Source: Chloroflexota bacterium
GTDB taxonomy: Bacteria > Chloroflexota > Anaerolineae > DTLA01
Reading direction: 5' to 3'
NCBI GenBank assembly: GCA_014874485.1
Contig: JADBJK010000073.1
Location: 1 to 64,000 of the forward strand
DNA: 64,000 bases
The notes under the pieces: generated by a model
The model's input: the letters and a program-made list of their open reading frames with translations, nothing else
Told to the model about the DNA's origin: nothing
The model's database searches: none
Program-made: the position numbers and the translations under genes
Part shown: positions 24,910-34,300 of the stretch, one piece after another
Layout: every line of letters starts with the position of its first letter
How positions within the stretch are numbered: position 1 is the first letter of the stretch

Positions 24910-26259
24910 TCACTGTTGGCGAATCTTCGTCAGGGCCTGCTCGGCGGCCTGCCTGGGCGCGAGTTGCCCTTTGAGGACCTGCGCCAGAGCGGTGTGCAGG
25001 GCCGACGAAACGGCGGGCATCCTGATTGCCGCAGGGCACGGGATGGCCACCTGGGCCAGGTCCAGCAAGATTGCGCTGTCGGTGGCCGAAAGCCGCGCCA
25101 GAGGCCAGGCCGACGGCTGCGTGGGCACAAGCCCCGCGCCCTCGCACCAGACGGATTGCTGCGCGGGCCCCAGCACCCACTCCACAAAGCGGGCCGCGGC
25201 CTGTTGCCGTTCGGGCGTGGAGGCCACAATCGCCCACGACCAGGTGCGGGCCAGCGTGAGCGGCTGTCCGTTCACGGTGGGAATCGCCGACAGCGCCGTG
25301 TCCGTCAGCGCGGCAGCATGGCCCCGAACGACCGATGCCCGCACCTCGGCAAAATCAGCCTCGCCCGCCCTGAACATATCCCAGACCTCATCGGCCTTGT
25401 CCACGGACGCCACCTGCGACGCAAAGACGCCCTGATCCGCCAACCCTCGGTACGTTTCCAGGGCGCGGATCAGCAGACGGCTATCCAGGGACAGCCTGCC
25501 CTCGGCATCCACAAGCGCCCCGCCCAGGCCCAGGTACTGGATGAGCAGCGTCTGGGCCGCGGAATCCTCGTCGCCCGCGGCGAACGCGTAGCGCCCCCCG
25601 CTTGCGGCGATGCCCTCCCACGACAGGGGCAGCGTCATCGGCGTGCGGTACGCCAACAGCGGGAAATCCATGGCGAACGGAACGCCCAGGCGAGCCGCGT
25701 CCCCAGGTGCGCCGACTCGCAGGTTCACGAAGAGCGGGTCGCGCGCCGCGGGAAGAAGAGCATCCAGGGGCTGGAGCAGGCCCAGCGCGGCGATCTGCTC
25801 CAGGGTCTCGTCCGCAGCCAGAATGAGGTCGGGAAGGTAGGATGGAGCAACGGCGCGGGCCCCGCTCAGCAGGTCCACCATGCCGCCTTTGCCGAAAACC
25901 TCCTTGACGGAGACCTGCGCGCGCAGGCCGGGATAGGCATCCGTGAAACCCTGCAGGAGCGCGCCGTTGGACTGGGCGGCGAAGGCGAAATCGGGCGAGA
26001 CCCAGATGTACAGCGTCATCTGGGACAGGCCGGGCGTGGGCGAAGCCTGGGGCGCCGGGACAGTGGGCGCAGGCTGCGCCGTGGGCGTGGGGCTGGGGGG
26101 CGGCAGTGTGGGCGCAGGCCCAGGTCCGCTGCGACACGCCACCAGCGCCAGGACCAACGCAGCCAGCGCGATCGTCCTGCGAGCGCCTCTGCTCCTGGGT
26201 TCAGCGCAAGACGTGGATTTCGTTTCAGGTGCGCTGCGCGTTGCGCGATTCTGGGTCAT
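24910..26259 (-). CDS. Solute-binding lipoprotein, family 1
   Basis: A 449-residue protein. A basic N-terminal stretch precedes a lipoprotein signal ending LVLALVACRS (lipobox LVAC). A Pro/Thr/Ala-rich linker follows, then a periplasmic-binding fold (TLYIWVSPDFAFAAQSNGAL, GVPFAMDFPLLAYR, SAIPTVNGQPLTLARTWSWA). It resembles sugar-binding components of ABC importers, but no permease or ATPase gene is adjacent. The substrate is unknown. It is probably co-transcribed with the glycerate kinase gene. Confidence 0.85.
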   Translation of the reverse strand: MTQNRATRSAPETKSTSCAEPRSRGARRTIALAALVLALVACRSGPGPAPTLPPPSPTPTAQPAPTVPAPQASPTPGLSQMTLYIWVSPDFAFAAQSNGALLQGFTDAYPGLRAQVSVKEVFGKGGMVDLLSGARAVAPSYLPDLILAADETLEQIAALGLLQPLDALLPAARDPLFVNLRVGAPGDAARLGVPFAMDFPLLAYRTPMTLPLSWEGIAASGGRYAFAAGDEDSAAQTLLIQYLGLGGALVDAEGRLSLDSRLLIRALETYRGLADQGVFASQVASVDKADEVWDMFRAGEADFAEVRASVVRGHAAALTDTALSAIPTVNGQPLTLARTWSWAIVASTPERQQAAARFVEWVLGPAQQSVWCEGAGLVPTQPSAWPLARLSATDSAILLDLAQVAIPCPAAIRMPAVSSALHTALAQVLKGQLAPRQAAEQALTKIRQQ

Positions 26260-26617
26260 ACCTTTGCCTTCGTCCAAACCGAGCCATTGCGAGAGGCCAT
26301 CGGAGAAAGCCCGCTTTCGCGGCGGGCGCCCGGGTTTCCCGTGTGCGCAACCCGGGCCGACCAGAGGCACCGAGAAGATTCATCAAGAGCCCTTTGCCTA
26401 TTATATCACACTTTTCGCGTCCTGGAACACGGAGTTTTGCGCCATAATGCGCACGTCGGGTGGGAACCCCTGCTATCCGTTCGGGCTGCCTGGGCGCAGG
26501 TCTATCGTATGCCGTTGGAGTGTCCGACCATTGTCATTGCGAGCGAAAGGAAGCCATCCAGTCGGCCGACGACAACCGTTACCTGTCATTGCGAGCGAAG
26601 CGAAGCAATCCCGGCCC
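26260..26617. other. Divergent intergenic region with partial family A repeat
   Basis: No coding signal is seen. Two shortened family A modules lie at about 26530-26612 (ttgtcattgcgagcgaaagg, tgtcattgcgagcgaagcg). The remainder holds no recognisable site apart from AT-rich tatcacacttttcgcg near 26400, which could be part of the lipoprotein gene promoter. Confidence 0.6.
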
Positions 26618-26646
26618 TTGCCCGCACTCGGGCGCTGTGGTATACT
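26618..26646 (+). promoter_or_regulatory. Promoter of the mevalonate kinase operon
   Basis: TTGCCC (26618-26623), 17 bp, TATACT (26641-26646), 21 bp before the start codon. Confidence 0.6.
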
Positions 26647-26667
26647 GCCACCGCGCGAGGGCATACG

Positions 26668-27612
26668 ATGCGTAGCACAGCCAAAGCCGTGGGAACGGCT
26701 CCGGGGAAAGTGATCCTGTTCGGCGAGCACGCGGTGGTGTACGGTCGCCCCGCCATCGCCGTGCCTGTGTTTGAGGTGCAGGCGCGGGCCGAGGTCAGCC
26801 TGGGCGAGCCGGGCCAGGGCGTCATCCTGGAAGCCCGCGACCTGGACCTGCGCTATCCCCTGTCGTCCGCGAGCGCCGACGACGCCCTGGCGACCATCGT
26901 GTGGAAAACCCTGGCGCGCCTGGAGATCCCGCCCCAGCCGGATATCCTCATCTCGGTGCAGTCCACCATCCCCATCGCCCGCGGGCTGGGGAGCGGCGCT
27001 GCCGTGTCCACTGCCATCGTCCGCGCGCTGGCCCGCTACTTCGGCAAGCACCTCACGTCCAGGGCCATCTCCGACCTGGTGTACGAGGCGGAGAAACTGT
27101 ACCACGGCACGCCCAGCGGGGTGGACAATACCGTCATCGCCTTTGGCAAGCCGGTGTACTTTGTCCGCGGGCGGACGCTGGAGATTTTCTGGGTGAAGAC
27201 GCCGTTCTTGCTGGCCATCGCCGACACGGGCATCGTGAGCGAGACGAAGGATGTCGTGGCCGACGTGCGCCGCCGCTACGAGGAGAACCTGGGCCGCTAC
27301 GAGTTCCTGTTTGACGAAATCGCCGAGATCGCCTACCAGGGCCGCGGTGCGATTGAGATGGGCGACCTGCCGCGCCTGGGCGAGTTGATGAACCGCAACC
27401 ACGCGGTGCTGCAGGCCATCGGGGTCTCGTGCCCGGAACTGGACCGGCTGGCGCAGGCCGCGTTGGAGGGCGGCGCGCTCGGCGCGAAACTGTCGGGGGC
27501 GGGCCGGGGCGGCAACCTCATCGCGCTGGTTACGCCCGAAACGCGCGGGCGGGTGGACCTGTTCCTGCGACTTGCCGGCGCAAAACGGATCATCATCACG
27601 GAGGTCTCGTAG
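26668..27612 (+). CDS. mvk: Mevalonate kinase
   Basis: A 314-residue GHMP kinase. Motif 1 is PGKVILFGEHAVVYGRPAIA, the ATP loop is IPIARGLGSGAAVSTAIVRA, the catalytic context is YHGTPSGVDNTVIAFG, and motif 3 is GAKLSGAGRGGNLIAL. These are the mevalonate-kinase versions of the GHMP motifs. It phosphorylates mevalonate to mevalonate 5-phosphate. The start ATG has GAGGG upstream. Only 1 bp separates its stop from the ubiX start, and ubiX overlaps ubiD, so the three form one transcript. Confidence 0.93.
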   Translation: MRSTAKAVGTAPGKVILFGEHAVVYGRPAIAVPVFEVQARAEVSLGEPGQGVILEARDLDLRYPLSSASADDALATIVWKTLARLEIPPQPDILISVQSTIPIARGLGSGAAVSTAIVRALARYFGKHLTSRAISDLVYEAEKLYHGTPSGVDNTVIAFGKPVYFVRGRTLEIFWVKTPFLLAIADTGIVSETKDVVADVRRRYEENLGRYEFLFDEIAEIAYQGRGAIEMGDLPRLGELMNRNHAVLQAIGVSCPELDRLAQAALEGGALGAKLSGAGRGGNLIALVTPETRGRVDLFLRLAGAKRIIITEVS

Positions 27613-27613
27613 G

Positions 27614-28174
27614 ATGCGGCTCATCGTGGCCGTTACCGGCGCGTCGGGGGCCATCCTGGCGGCCAAGTTGCTGGAGCAGTTGACCGAGCACGAGACCCAT
27701 CTCATCGTGTCGGACGCGGCCCGCGCCGTCCTTCGGCATGAATTGGACCGCGAGGCCCTGCCCGCCGCGTTCCGCTACGGCGAGGACGATTGGAGTTCCC
27801 CGCTGGCCTCGTCGTCGTTCGTGGCCGACGGCATGGTCATCGTCCCCTGCTCCATGAAGACGCTGGCGATGGTGGCCCACGGGATGAGTTCCAACCTCAT
27901 TGGCCGGGCCGCCGACAACGTGCTCCGCATGGGGCGGCGGCTGGTGCTGGTCCCGCGCGAGACGCCGCTTTCGCTGGCGGCCATTGAGAACATGCGCCTC
28001 GCCAAGATGGCCGGGGCCATCGTCCTGCCGCCGAACATGGCGTTCTACTTCGGCCCCCAGACGCTGGACGACATGGTGGGGTTCGTCGTGGGCAAAATCC
28101 TGGACGCGCTGGGCCTGCCCCACGCCCTGTACCGGCGCTGGGAAGGGCCTGCGACGCTGGAGGACGAGACATGA
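27614..28174 (+). CDS. ubiX: Flavin prenyltransferase UbiX
   Basis: A 186-residue flavoprotein. FMN-binding and catalytic segments are LIVAVTGASGAILAAKLLEQ, VIVPCSMKTLAMVAHG and LVPRETPLSLAAIENM. UbiX joins dimethylallyl phosphate to FMN to make prenylated FMN, the cofactor of UbiD decarboxylases. Its own substrate is thus an isoprenoid product, and its partner UbiD is the next gene, overlapping by 4 bp (ATGA). Confidence 0.95.
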   Translation: MRLIVAVTGASGAILAAKLLEQLTEHETHLIVSDAARAVLRHELDREALPAAFRYGEDDWSSPLASSSFVADGMVIVPCSMKTLAMVAHGMSSNLIGRAADNVLRMGRRLVLVPRETPLSLAAIENMRLAKMAGAIVLPPNMAFYFGPQTLDDMVGFVVGKILDALGLPHALYRRWEGPATLEDET

Positions 28175-29496
28175 GTCTGCGCGAGTTCATTCGCCTGGCC
28201 GAGCAGGCGGGCAGGCTCACCCGCGTGGACCGCGAGGTGGACCGCCATCTGGAACTGGCCGCCGTTGCCGCGGACCTGGACGGGCAGGCGGTGCTGTTCC
28301 GGCGGGTGCGGGGCTACGATACCCCTGTCCTCGTGGGCGTGTGCAGCGACCGCGAGTTGATCGCGCGAAGCCTGGGCGTGGAGCGGCGCGAACTGCTGGC
28401 GGCGCTGGCCCGCGCGCTGGAGCATCCCGTGCCTCCGCCGCTGGTGCCCGACGCGCCCTGCCAAGAAGTCGTGGAGCCGCGCGTGGACCTGGACACCATC
28501 CCCATCCTCACGCACATCCCGAGCGACGGCGGGCCGTACATCACGTCGGGCGTCGCCATCATCCGAGACCCTGATTTGGGCCGCAACATGTCGTTCCACC
28601 GCCTCATGCAGATCGGCCCCAATCGGTTTGCGGCGCGAGTAGTGGAAGGCCGGGGCACAGCCACCGCGCTCGCCAAAACGGGGGGCCGTCTGGATGTCGC
28701 CATCTGCATCGGCGTGTCGCCTGCGGTGCTGCTGGCCGCCGCCATGTCGCCGCCCAAGGGCGTGGACGAACTGGGCATCGCCCACGCGCTCAGGCCGACG
28801 CCCCTGGTGCGCTGCAAGACCATTGACCTGGAGGTGCCCGCCGAGTCGGAGTTCGTCCTGGAAGGGCGCTTCACAGGCGAATATGCCGCCGAGGGGCCGT
28901 TCATAGACCTGACGGAGACGTGGGACATCGTCCGACAGCAGCCCGTCGTGGAGATTCAGTGCATCACGCGGCGCCGCGACCCCATCTACCACGCGCTGCT
29001 GCCGGGCAAGAGCGAGCACAAGGTGCTGATGGGCATGCCCCGCGAGCCGACCATCTTCGCCGAGGTCTCCAAAGTGGCCGAATGCCTGGACGTGCTCATC
29101 ACGCCGGGCGGCACCTCGTGGCTGCACGCCGTGGTGCAGATTCGCAAGCGGCACGAGGACGACGGGAAGCGGGCGATTGAGGCGGCCTTCCGCGGGCACG
29201 GCTCACTGAAGCATGTGGTCGTCGTGGACGAGGATGTGGACATCCACAACCCGGCCGACGTGGAGTGGGCCATCGCCACGCGGTTCCAGGCGTCGCGGGA
29301 TTTGGTCGTCCTGGCCGACCAGCCCGGCAGTTCGCTGGACCCCTCAGCGCGCCACGTGCCCGGCCAGAAGACGCGCACGGACAAGATGGGGCTGGACGCG
29401 ACCATCCCGTGGCGGGACCACGCGGGCCGACTCCGCAGCACCGAGGAGCGGGCGGAGTTCCGCCGCGTAAAGTACCCGCCCAGTCCTTTGCTGTGA
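28171..29496 (+). CDS. UbiD-family decarboxylase, candidate trans-anhydromevalonate 5-phosphate decarboxylase
   Basis: A 441-residue prenylated-FMN-dependent decarboxylase. Characteristic segments are DLGRNMSFHRLMQIGPNRFA, EFVLEGRFTGEYAAEGPFID, LTETWDIVRQQPVVE and RRRDPIYHALLPG. Known UbiD enzymes act in quinone synthesis, aromatic acid metabolism, or the archaeal mevalonate branch. Coupling to ubiX and to mevalonate kinase points to the last: decarboxylation of trans-anhydromevalonate 5-phosphate to isopentenyl phosphate. The sequence EGPFIDLT, rather than EGPFGEYTGYY, also recalls archaeal members (from memory). A menaquinone-pathway role remains possible. Confidence 0.85.
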   Translation: MSLREFIRLAEQAGRLTRVDREVDRHLELAAVAADLDGQAVLFRRVRGYDTPVLVGVCSDRELIARSLGVERRELLAALARALEHPVPPPLVPDAPCQEVVEPRVDLDTIPILTHIPSDGGPYITSGVAIIRDPDLGRNMSFHRLMQIGPNRFAARVVEGRGTATALAKTGGRLDVAICIGVSPAVLLAAAMSPPKGVDELGIAHALRPTPLVRCKTIDLEVPAESEFVLEGRFTGEYAAEGPFIDLTETWDIVRQQPVVEIQCITRRRDPIYHALLPGKSEHKVLMGMPREPTIFAEVSKVAECLDVLITPGGTSWLHAVVQIRKRHEDDGKRAIEAAFRGHGSLKHVVVVDEDVDIHNPADVEWAIATRFQASRDLVVLADQPGSSLDPSARHVPGQKTRTDKMGLDATIPWRDHAGRLRSTEERAEFRRVKYPPSPLL

Positions 29497-29499
29497 AAT

Positions 29500-29912
29500 T
29501 CGCACCGCAGAGACGCAGAGGGCGCAGAGAATTCAAGGTCGGTCTCTGCGGTCTCCGCGTGCTCTGCGGTGAATTTCGCACCGCACCGCAGAGGGCGCAG
29601 AGGGCGCGGAGAATTCGGGGCAAATCTCCGCGTTCTCCGTGGTCTCTGCGGTGAATGGAGGGCACGTATCACCGCAGAGACGCAGAGGGCGCGGAGGACT
29701 CAATTATTTTTTCTCCGCGTTCTCCGTGGTCTCTGCGGTGAATTTCGTACCGCAGAGACGCAGAGGGCGCGGAGGTCGGGGCACGAAGGGCGCGAAACCC
29801 CACGAAAAGCACGAAAGGGTTTCGCGCCTTTTCGCGTCCTTTCGCGGCTTTCGTGTTCCACATCCGCCGCGCTCTCCGCGGTGAATTTCGCACCGCAGAG
29901 ACGCAGAGGCGA
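29500..29912. repeat. Family B repeat array
   Basis: About five modules of caccgcagagacgcagagg with intervening inverted counterparts such as ctctgcggtgaat. An extra piece, aaaccccacgaaaagcacg and gtttcgcgccttttcgcgtc, is shared with the array at 44.3-44.8 kb. No gene is seen. Confidence 0.85.
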
Positions 29913-29914
29913 GG

Positions 29915-29955
29915 TGCCCATTGCAGCGGACTTGCCCCCAAACGGGAATGCACCC
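29915..29955. mobile_element. Solo end of the MITE-like element family
   Basis: The sequence gtgcccattgcagcggactt followed by gcccccaaacgggaatgcaccc nearly matches the right end of the element at 13188-13453. No second end is present. It lies 14 bp upstream of the -35 box of nfeD. Confidence 0.65.
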
Positions 29956-29969
29956 CCCTTGCCGCTGTG

Positions 29970-29999
29970 TTGCGCGAAACACCGCTTTCGGGCTATAAT
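29970..29999 (+). promoter_or_regulatory. Promoter of nfeD
   Basis: TTGCGC (29970-29975), 18 bp, TATAAT (29994-29999), 20 bp ahead of the ATG at 30020. Confidence 0.6.
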
Positions 30000-30019
30000 G
30001 TCCGTGAGGAGAGTGTGCG

Positions 30020-31339
30020 ATGGCTACGACTCGTAAGGCGCGTATCGCTGCAAGTCTGGCTGCGGTGCTCCTGGGGCTGCTCCTGCTGCTCGCGGCTCCC
30101 GCAGGCGCGCAGGCGCCGGGCAAGGTCGGCGTGCTCAACGTCAAGGGCCCCATCACGCCCGTCGTGCTCAGTTACCTCAACCGCGGGTTGGGCTATGCCC
30201 AGGACGGCAACGTGTCGCTGCTCATCATCCAGTTGGACACGCCGGGCGGCTCGGTAGAGATCATGAAATCCCTGACCGACGAGATGATCCGCAGTTCGGT
30301 GCCCATCGCCGTGTGGGTCGGGCCGGAGGGCGCGCGGGCGGCGTCGGCGGGGACCTTCGTCGTCCTGGCGGCCCACGTGGCGGCCATGGCGCCGGGGACC
30401 ACCATCGGCGCGGCCAGCGTCGTGAGCATGCAGGGCGAAGAGTTGGACGAGACCAGCAAGGCCAAGATCACCAACGACCTCACGGCGCGGATTCGCAATT
30501 TCACCCAGCGCCGGGGGGCGCAGGCTCAGGAATGGGCCGAGCGCACCGTAACCGAGGCCATCGCCGCCACCGCCGACGAGGTGCACAAACTGGGCGTGAT
30601 TGACTTCATCGCCCCCACCATCCCCGACCTGCTGCGCCAGATGGACGGGATGACGGTGCGCGTGGCGGGCCGCGACGTGGTGATCCGCACGGCCGACGTG
30701 CCGGTGGAGAACCTGCCCATGACGCTCCCCGAGCAGTTCCTGCACCTCATCACTGACCCCAACATCGCATTCATCCTGCTGACGCTGGGACTCAACGGGC
30801 TGCTGTTTGAGTTGTCCAGTCCGGGCGGGTTTGCCGCCGGCATCATCGGGGGCATCTGTCTGGTCTTGGCCCTGTACGCGCTGGGCGTGCTGTCGGTCAA
30901 CTGGACGGGCATCCTGTTCATCGTCCTGGCGTTCGTCCTGTTCATTGCGGACATCAAGGCGGCGACGCATGGCGCGCTGACGGCGGGCGGCATCGCTTCG
31001 TTCGTCTTCGGTGCGCTGATTCTGTTCAGTTCGCCCATCTACACGATTTCCAGGGCGTTGGTCTTCACCGTCGCGCTGGCGACCGGGGCGTTCTTCGCCT
31101 TCGCCGTGAGCAAGGCGCTGCTGGCCCAGAAGCGCCAGCCGACCACCGGCCGCGAGGCGCTCATCGGCAAGCGGGCGGTCGTGCGCGCCCCGCTGGAGCC
31201 CGAAGGGATCATCCTGCTGGCCGGGGAACTCTGGAAGGCGCGGGCCGAGGAGGGGACAATCGGCTACGGCGCGACGGTGGAAGTCGTCGGCATGGATGGG
31301 TTTACCGTGATCGTTCGCGCAGTTCAGTCGGAGAGTTAG
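30020..31339 (+). CDS. NfeD-type membrane-bound serine protease (long form)
   Basis: A 439-residue protein. It has a signal peptide (cleavage after AGAQA), then a ClpP-like protease domain (PGKVGVLNVKGPITPVVLSY, DTPGGSVEIMKS). The catalytic Ser is in ARAASAGTFVVL and the Lys in ETSKAKITND. Four or five membrane helices occupy about 235-375 and a C-terminal NfeD OB-fold domain ends at about 435. Long NfeD proteases are normally encoded beside a slipin (stomatin homologue) and cleave its C-terminus. Here the slipin gene lies 7.7 kb downstream, with a restriction-modification island between. Confidence 0.92.
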   Translation: MATTRKARIAASLAAVLLGLLLLLAAPAGAQAPGKVGVLNVKGPITPVVLSYLNRGLGYAQDGNVSLLIIQLDTPGGSVEIMKSLTDEMIRSSVPIAVWVGPEGARAASAGTFVVLAAHVAAMAPGTTIGAASVVSMQGEELDETSKAKITNDLTARIRNFTQRRGAQAQEWAERTVTEAIAATADEVHKLGVIDFIAPTIPDLLRQMDGMTVRVAGRDVVIRTADVPVENLPMTLPEQFLHLITDPNIAFILLTLGLNGLLFELSSPGGFAAGIIGGICLVLALYALGVLSVNWTGILFIVLAFVLFIADIKAATHGALTAGGIASFVFGALILFSSPIYTISRALVFTVALATGAFFAFAVSKALLAQKRQPTTGREALIGKRAVVRAPLEPEGIILLAGELWKARAEEGTIGYGATVEVVGMDGFTVIVRAVQSES

Positions 31340-31372
31340 CAGCCCCACCAAACCTATAGGGTGTTGACAACC

Positions 31373-34300
31373 ATGGATGCAGGAGCCAGAGAGAAGTTCC
31401 AAACCCTTTTGCGAGAGTTGTTTGAGTTCAATTACGCCGACCTGGACTTCGGCATCTACCGCATTATGAATCACAAACGGCAGGTTATTGAACGCTGGAT
31501 TGCCAATGACCTGCCGAAGGCCATCGCCGAAGAACTGCGGCAAGGCGCGCTGGCTGAACAGGCACAAGCACAACGGGCGCTGGAAGAAGCCCGCCAGAAG
31601 GTGTTAGAAACCCTGGGCAAGGACGCCATTGACGCCGAAGGCAACCTGGCCGAACAGTACCACAACACCCCCTTGGGCAAAGCGTACCTGGAAGCCCGCG
31701 ACAAGGCCGCTTATGCCCAACCTGCCGAAGCCCTGGAAGCCGCGGTGTACAATCACCTGTATACTTTCTTCAGCCGCTACTACCAGGATGGCGACTTTAT
31801 CTCCAAGCGCCGCTACTCCAAGAAGGAACGCTACGCCATTCCCTACAACGGCGAGGAGGTCTACCTTTACTGGGCCAACCACGACCAGTACTATGTCAAG
31901 ACCGGCGAGTATTTCACCGACTATACCTACCAGGCACCCAACGGCGTGACCGTGCATTTCAAACTCCGGCAAGCCGATGTGGAGCAGAACAACGTCAAGG
32001 GAGAGAAGCGCTTCTTCCTGCCGCGCCTGGACGAAATCATGTGGGACGAGGCCGCCCGTCTGCTCACGATTCCCTTCGAGTTCCGACCGCTGACCGAACA
32101 GGAGAACATCGCCTACGGCCAGAAGAACCAGCAGGAAACGATCCTCGCCAAAGCCGTGACAGAAATCCCCAAGCGCGTCAAGGCCGACGAGGCGCAAGCT
32201 GCGCTGACACGCGAGCGCCGACGGACGGAAAAGGGCGAGACCGTCACCTACCTGGAGCACCACCTGCGTCAGTACACCCGGCGCAACACATCCGACTTTT
32301 TCATTCACAAGGACCTCAAGGGTTTCCTTTCCCGCGAACTGGACTTTTACATCAAGAACGAAGTGCTCAACCTGGACGAACTGGAAGCCGCCGGCGAAGA
32401 CCTAGCCGAAGGCTGGTTCCAACTCCTGCGCCTCATCAAGCGCATTGGCCTGAAGATCATCGAGTTTCTGGCGCAAATTGAAGACTTCCAGAAGATGCTT
32501 TGGGAGAAAAAGAAGTTCGTCACCGAGACCTTTTACGTGGTCACCGTGGGCAACATCCCTGAAGCCTTCTACCCTGAAATTGCCAACAATGACAAGCAGT
32601 GGGAAGAGTGGAAAGCATTGGGATTTATCCTGGAGGAAAACGGACGAGATGTCCGTGATCCCGGGAACGCGGACGTCTCGTCCGCATCGTCCGCATCGTC
32701 CGCATCGTCCGCAAAACACAAAGGCTGGCACTCGCGCGGCTATCTTCCTCACTTCGACGCCGGGAACATTTTCCAATTTATCACCTTTCGCCTGCACGAT
32801 TCGGTGCCGGCTTCCGTCATTGAACAATGGAAGCAAGAACTTCACTGGCGCGAAGGTCTGGCCGCCGACTCGAAGGAAGCCGTGGAACTGCGCAAACGCA
32901 TTGAACACTATGCTGACAGCGGCAAAGGAGCCTGTTACCTGCGCGACGAACGCATCGCCAGCTTGGTTCAGGATGCCTTGAAGCATTTTCATGGCGAGCG
33001 CTACCGCCTCATTGCCTGGTGCATCATGCCCAATCACGTCCATGTCCTGATTGAGATGATGAGCGAATCCCTTTCCGCCATTGTGCAAAGTTGGAAATCC
33101 TACACGGCGCATCAGGCAAACAAAATACTGGGCCGGAGCGGGGCTTTCTGGGGGCCGGACTATTTCGACCGCTTCATCCGCGACGAGAAACATTTCATCG
33201 CCACCGTTGATTACATTCTGCAAAATCCGGTCAAAGCGGGCCTGGTGGACGCCACCGAAAAGTGGCCCTGGGCGGGATATATCGGGACCGCCGGGCACGC
33301 AGACGTCTCGTCTGCGCCACCTGCCCCGCCTGCAAACCACTCCAGCGGACGGGACGTCCGTGATCCCAGAGTTGCTTTTCTCAAAGCCCATCCCACCCTG
33401 CCGCTCGACACGCGCCACTTCCCGCCGGACTTTACCGACCGCCTGCTGGCCACTTTTGACAACCTGGACGAGATGACCGACGGCCTGCTGGTGCACTCCG
33501 AAAACTGGCAGGCGCTCAATCTGTTGCAGGAAAAGTACCGCGAGCGGGTCAAGTGCATCTACATTGACCCGCCGTATAACACGGGGAAAGATGAGTTTCT
33601 CTATCGGGATAGCTACCAGCACTCATCCTGGCTTGCCATGATGTATGACCGGCTGACACTGGGGCGGGAGTGGATGCGGGAGGATGGGGCGATTTTTGTG
33701 AGCATTGACGATAATGAACAATGCAGACTGAAGATCTTCATTGAGGATGTTTTCACTCCGCAAAACATACTAAGAACTGTACCTGTCATAATGAATCTGA
33801 AGGGAAATCAGGATGAATTCGGTTTTGCAGGAACTCACGAGTATGTACTGGTAGGTCTAAAAGACAAACCGAGTGCATCATTGGGCCATTTCCCACTAGG
33901 TGAGGAAGAAATCGAAGAATGGGAGGAAGACGAGTATGGATACTTTAAAAAAGGTGCAAATCTTAAGGCAACTGGTGTAAATGCTCCCAGAGAAAAAAGG
34001 CCTAATTTGTTCTTTCCTATCTACATAACTCCAGAAGGTGAAATCAGGTTAGAACGCCAAACAGAGGACGATATCGAACTCCTTCCTCTTACCAATGGGC
34101 AAGAAATGTCTTGGCGTTGGAGCAAGGACAAGATTCGGCGCGAAGTTCATAACCTTATGGTTGTCAGTGAAAGTGATGGCATATCTATTTACAAGAAGCA
34201 AAGGTCATCAATCGGAGACCTCCCTTCAAGTAAGCCAAAATCGGTTTTGTATAAACCAGAGTACAGTAGTGGCAATGGAACAACCCAGATTAAGAACATT

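Noticed and set aside
24910-26259. A complete ABC importer operon
   Set aside because: Only the binding lipoprotein is present. Neighbouring genes are a glycerate kinase and a glycosyltransferase, with no permease or ATPase.
31361-31372. GTG at 31361 as start of mod and TTGACA at 31364 as a promoter element
   Set aside because: GTG lacks a ribosome binding site. The TTGACA has no -10 partner and would lie inside or next to the start of translation.
32641-33367. Intein interpretation of the insert in mod
   Set aside because: No splicing-type Cys/Ser N-terminus or His-Asn C-terminal junction is seen. The content is clearly a Y1 transposase domain flanked by REP-like palindromes.
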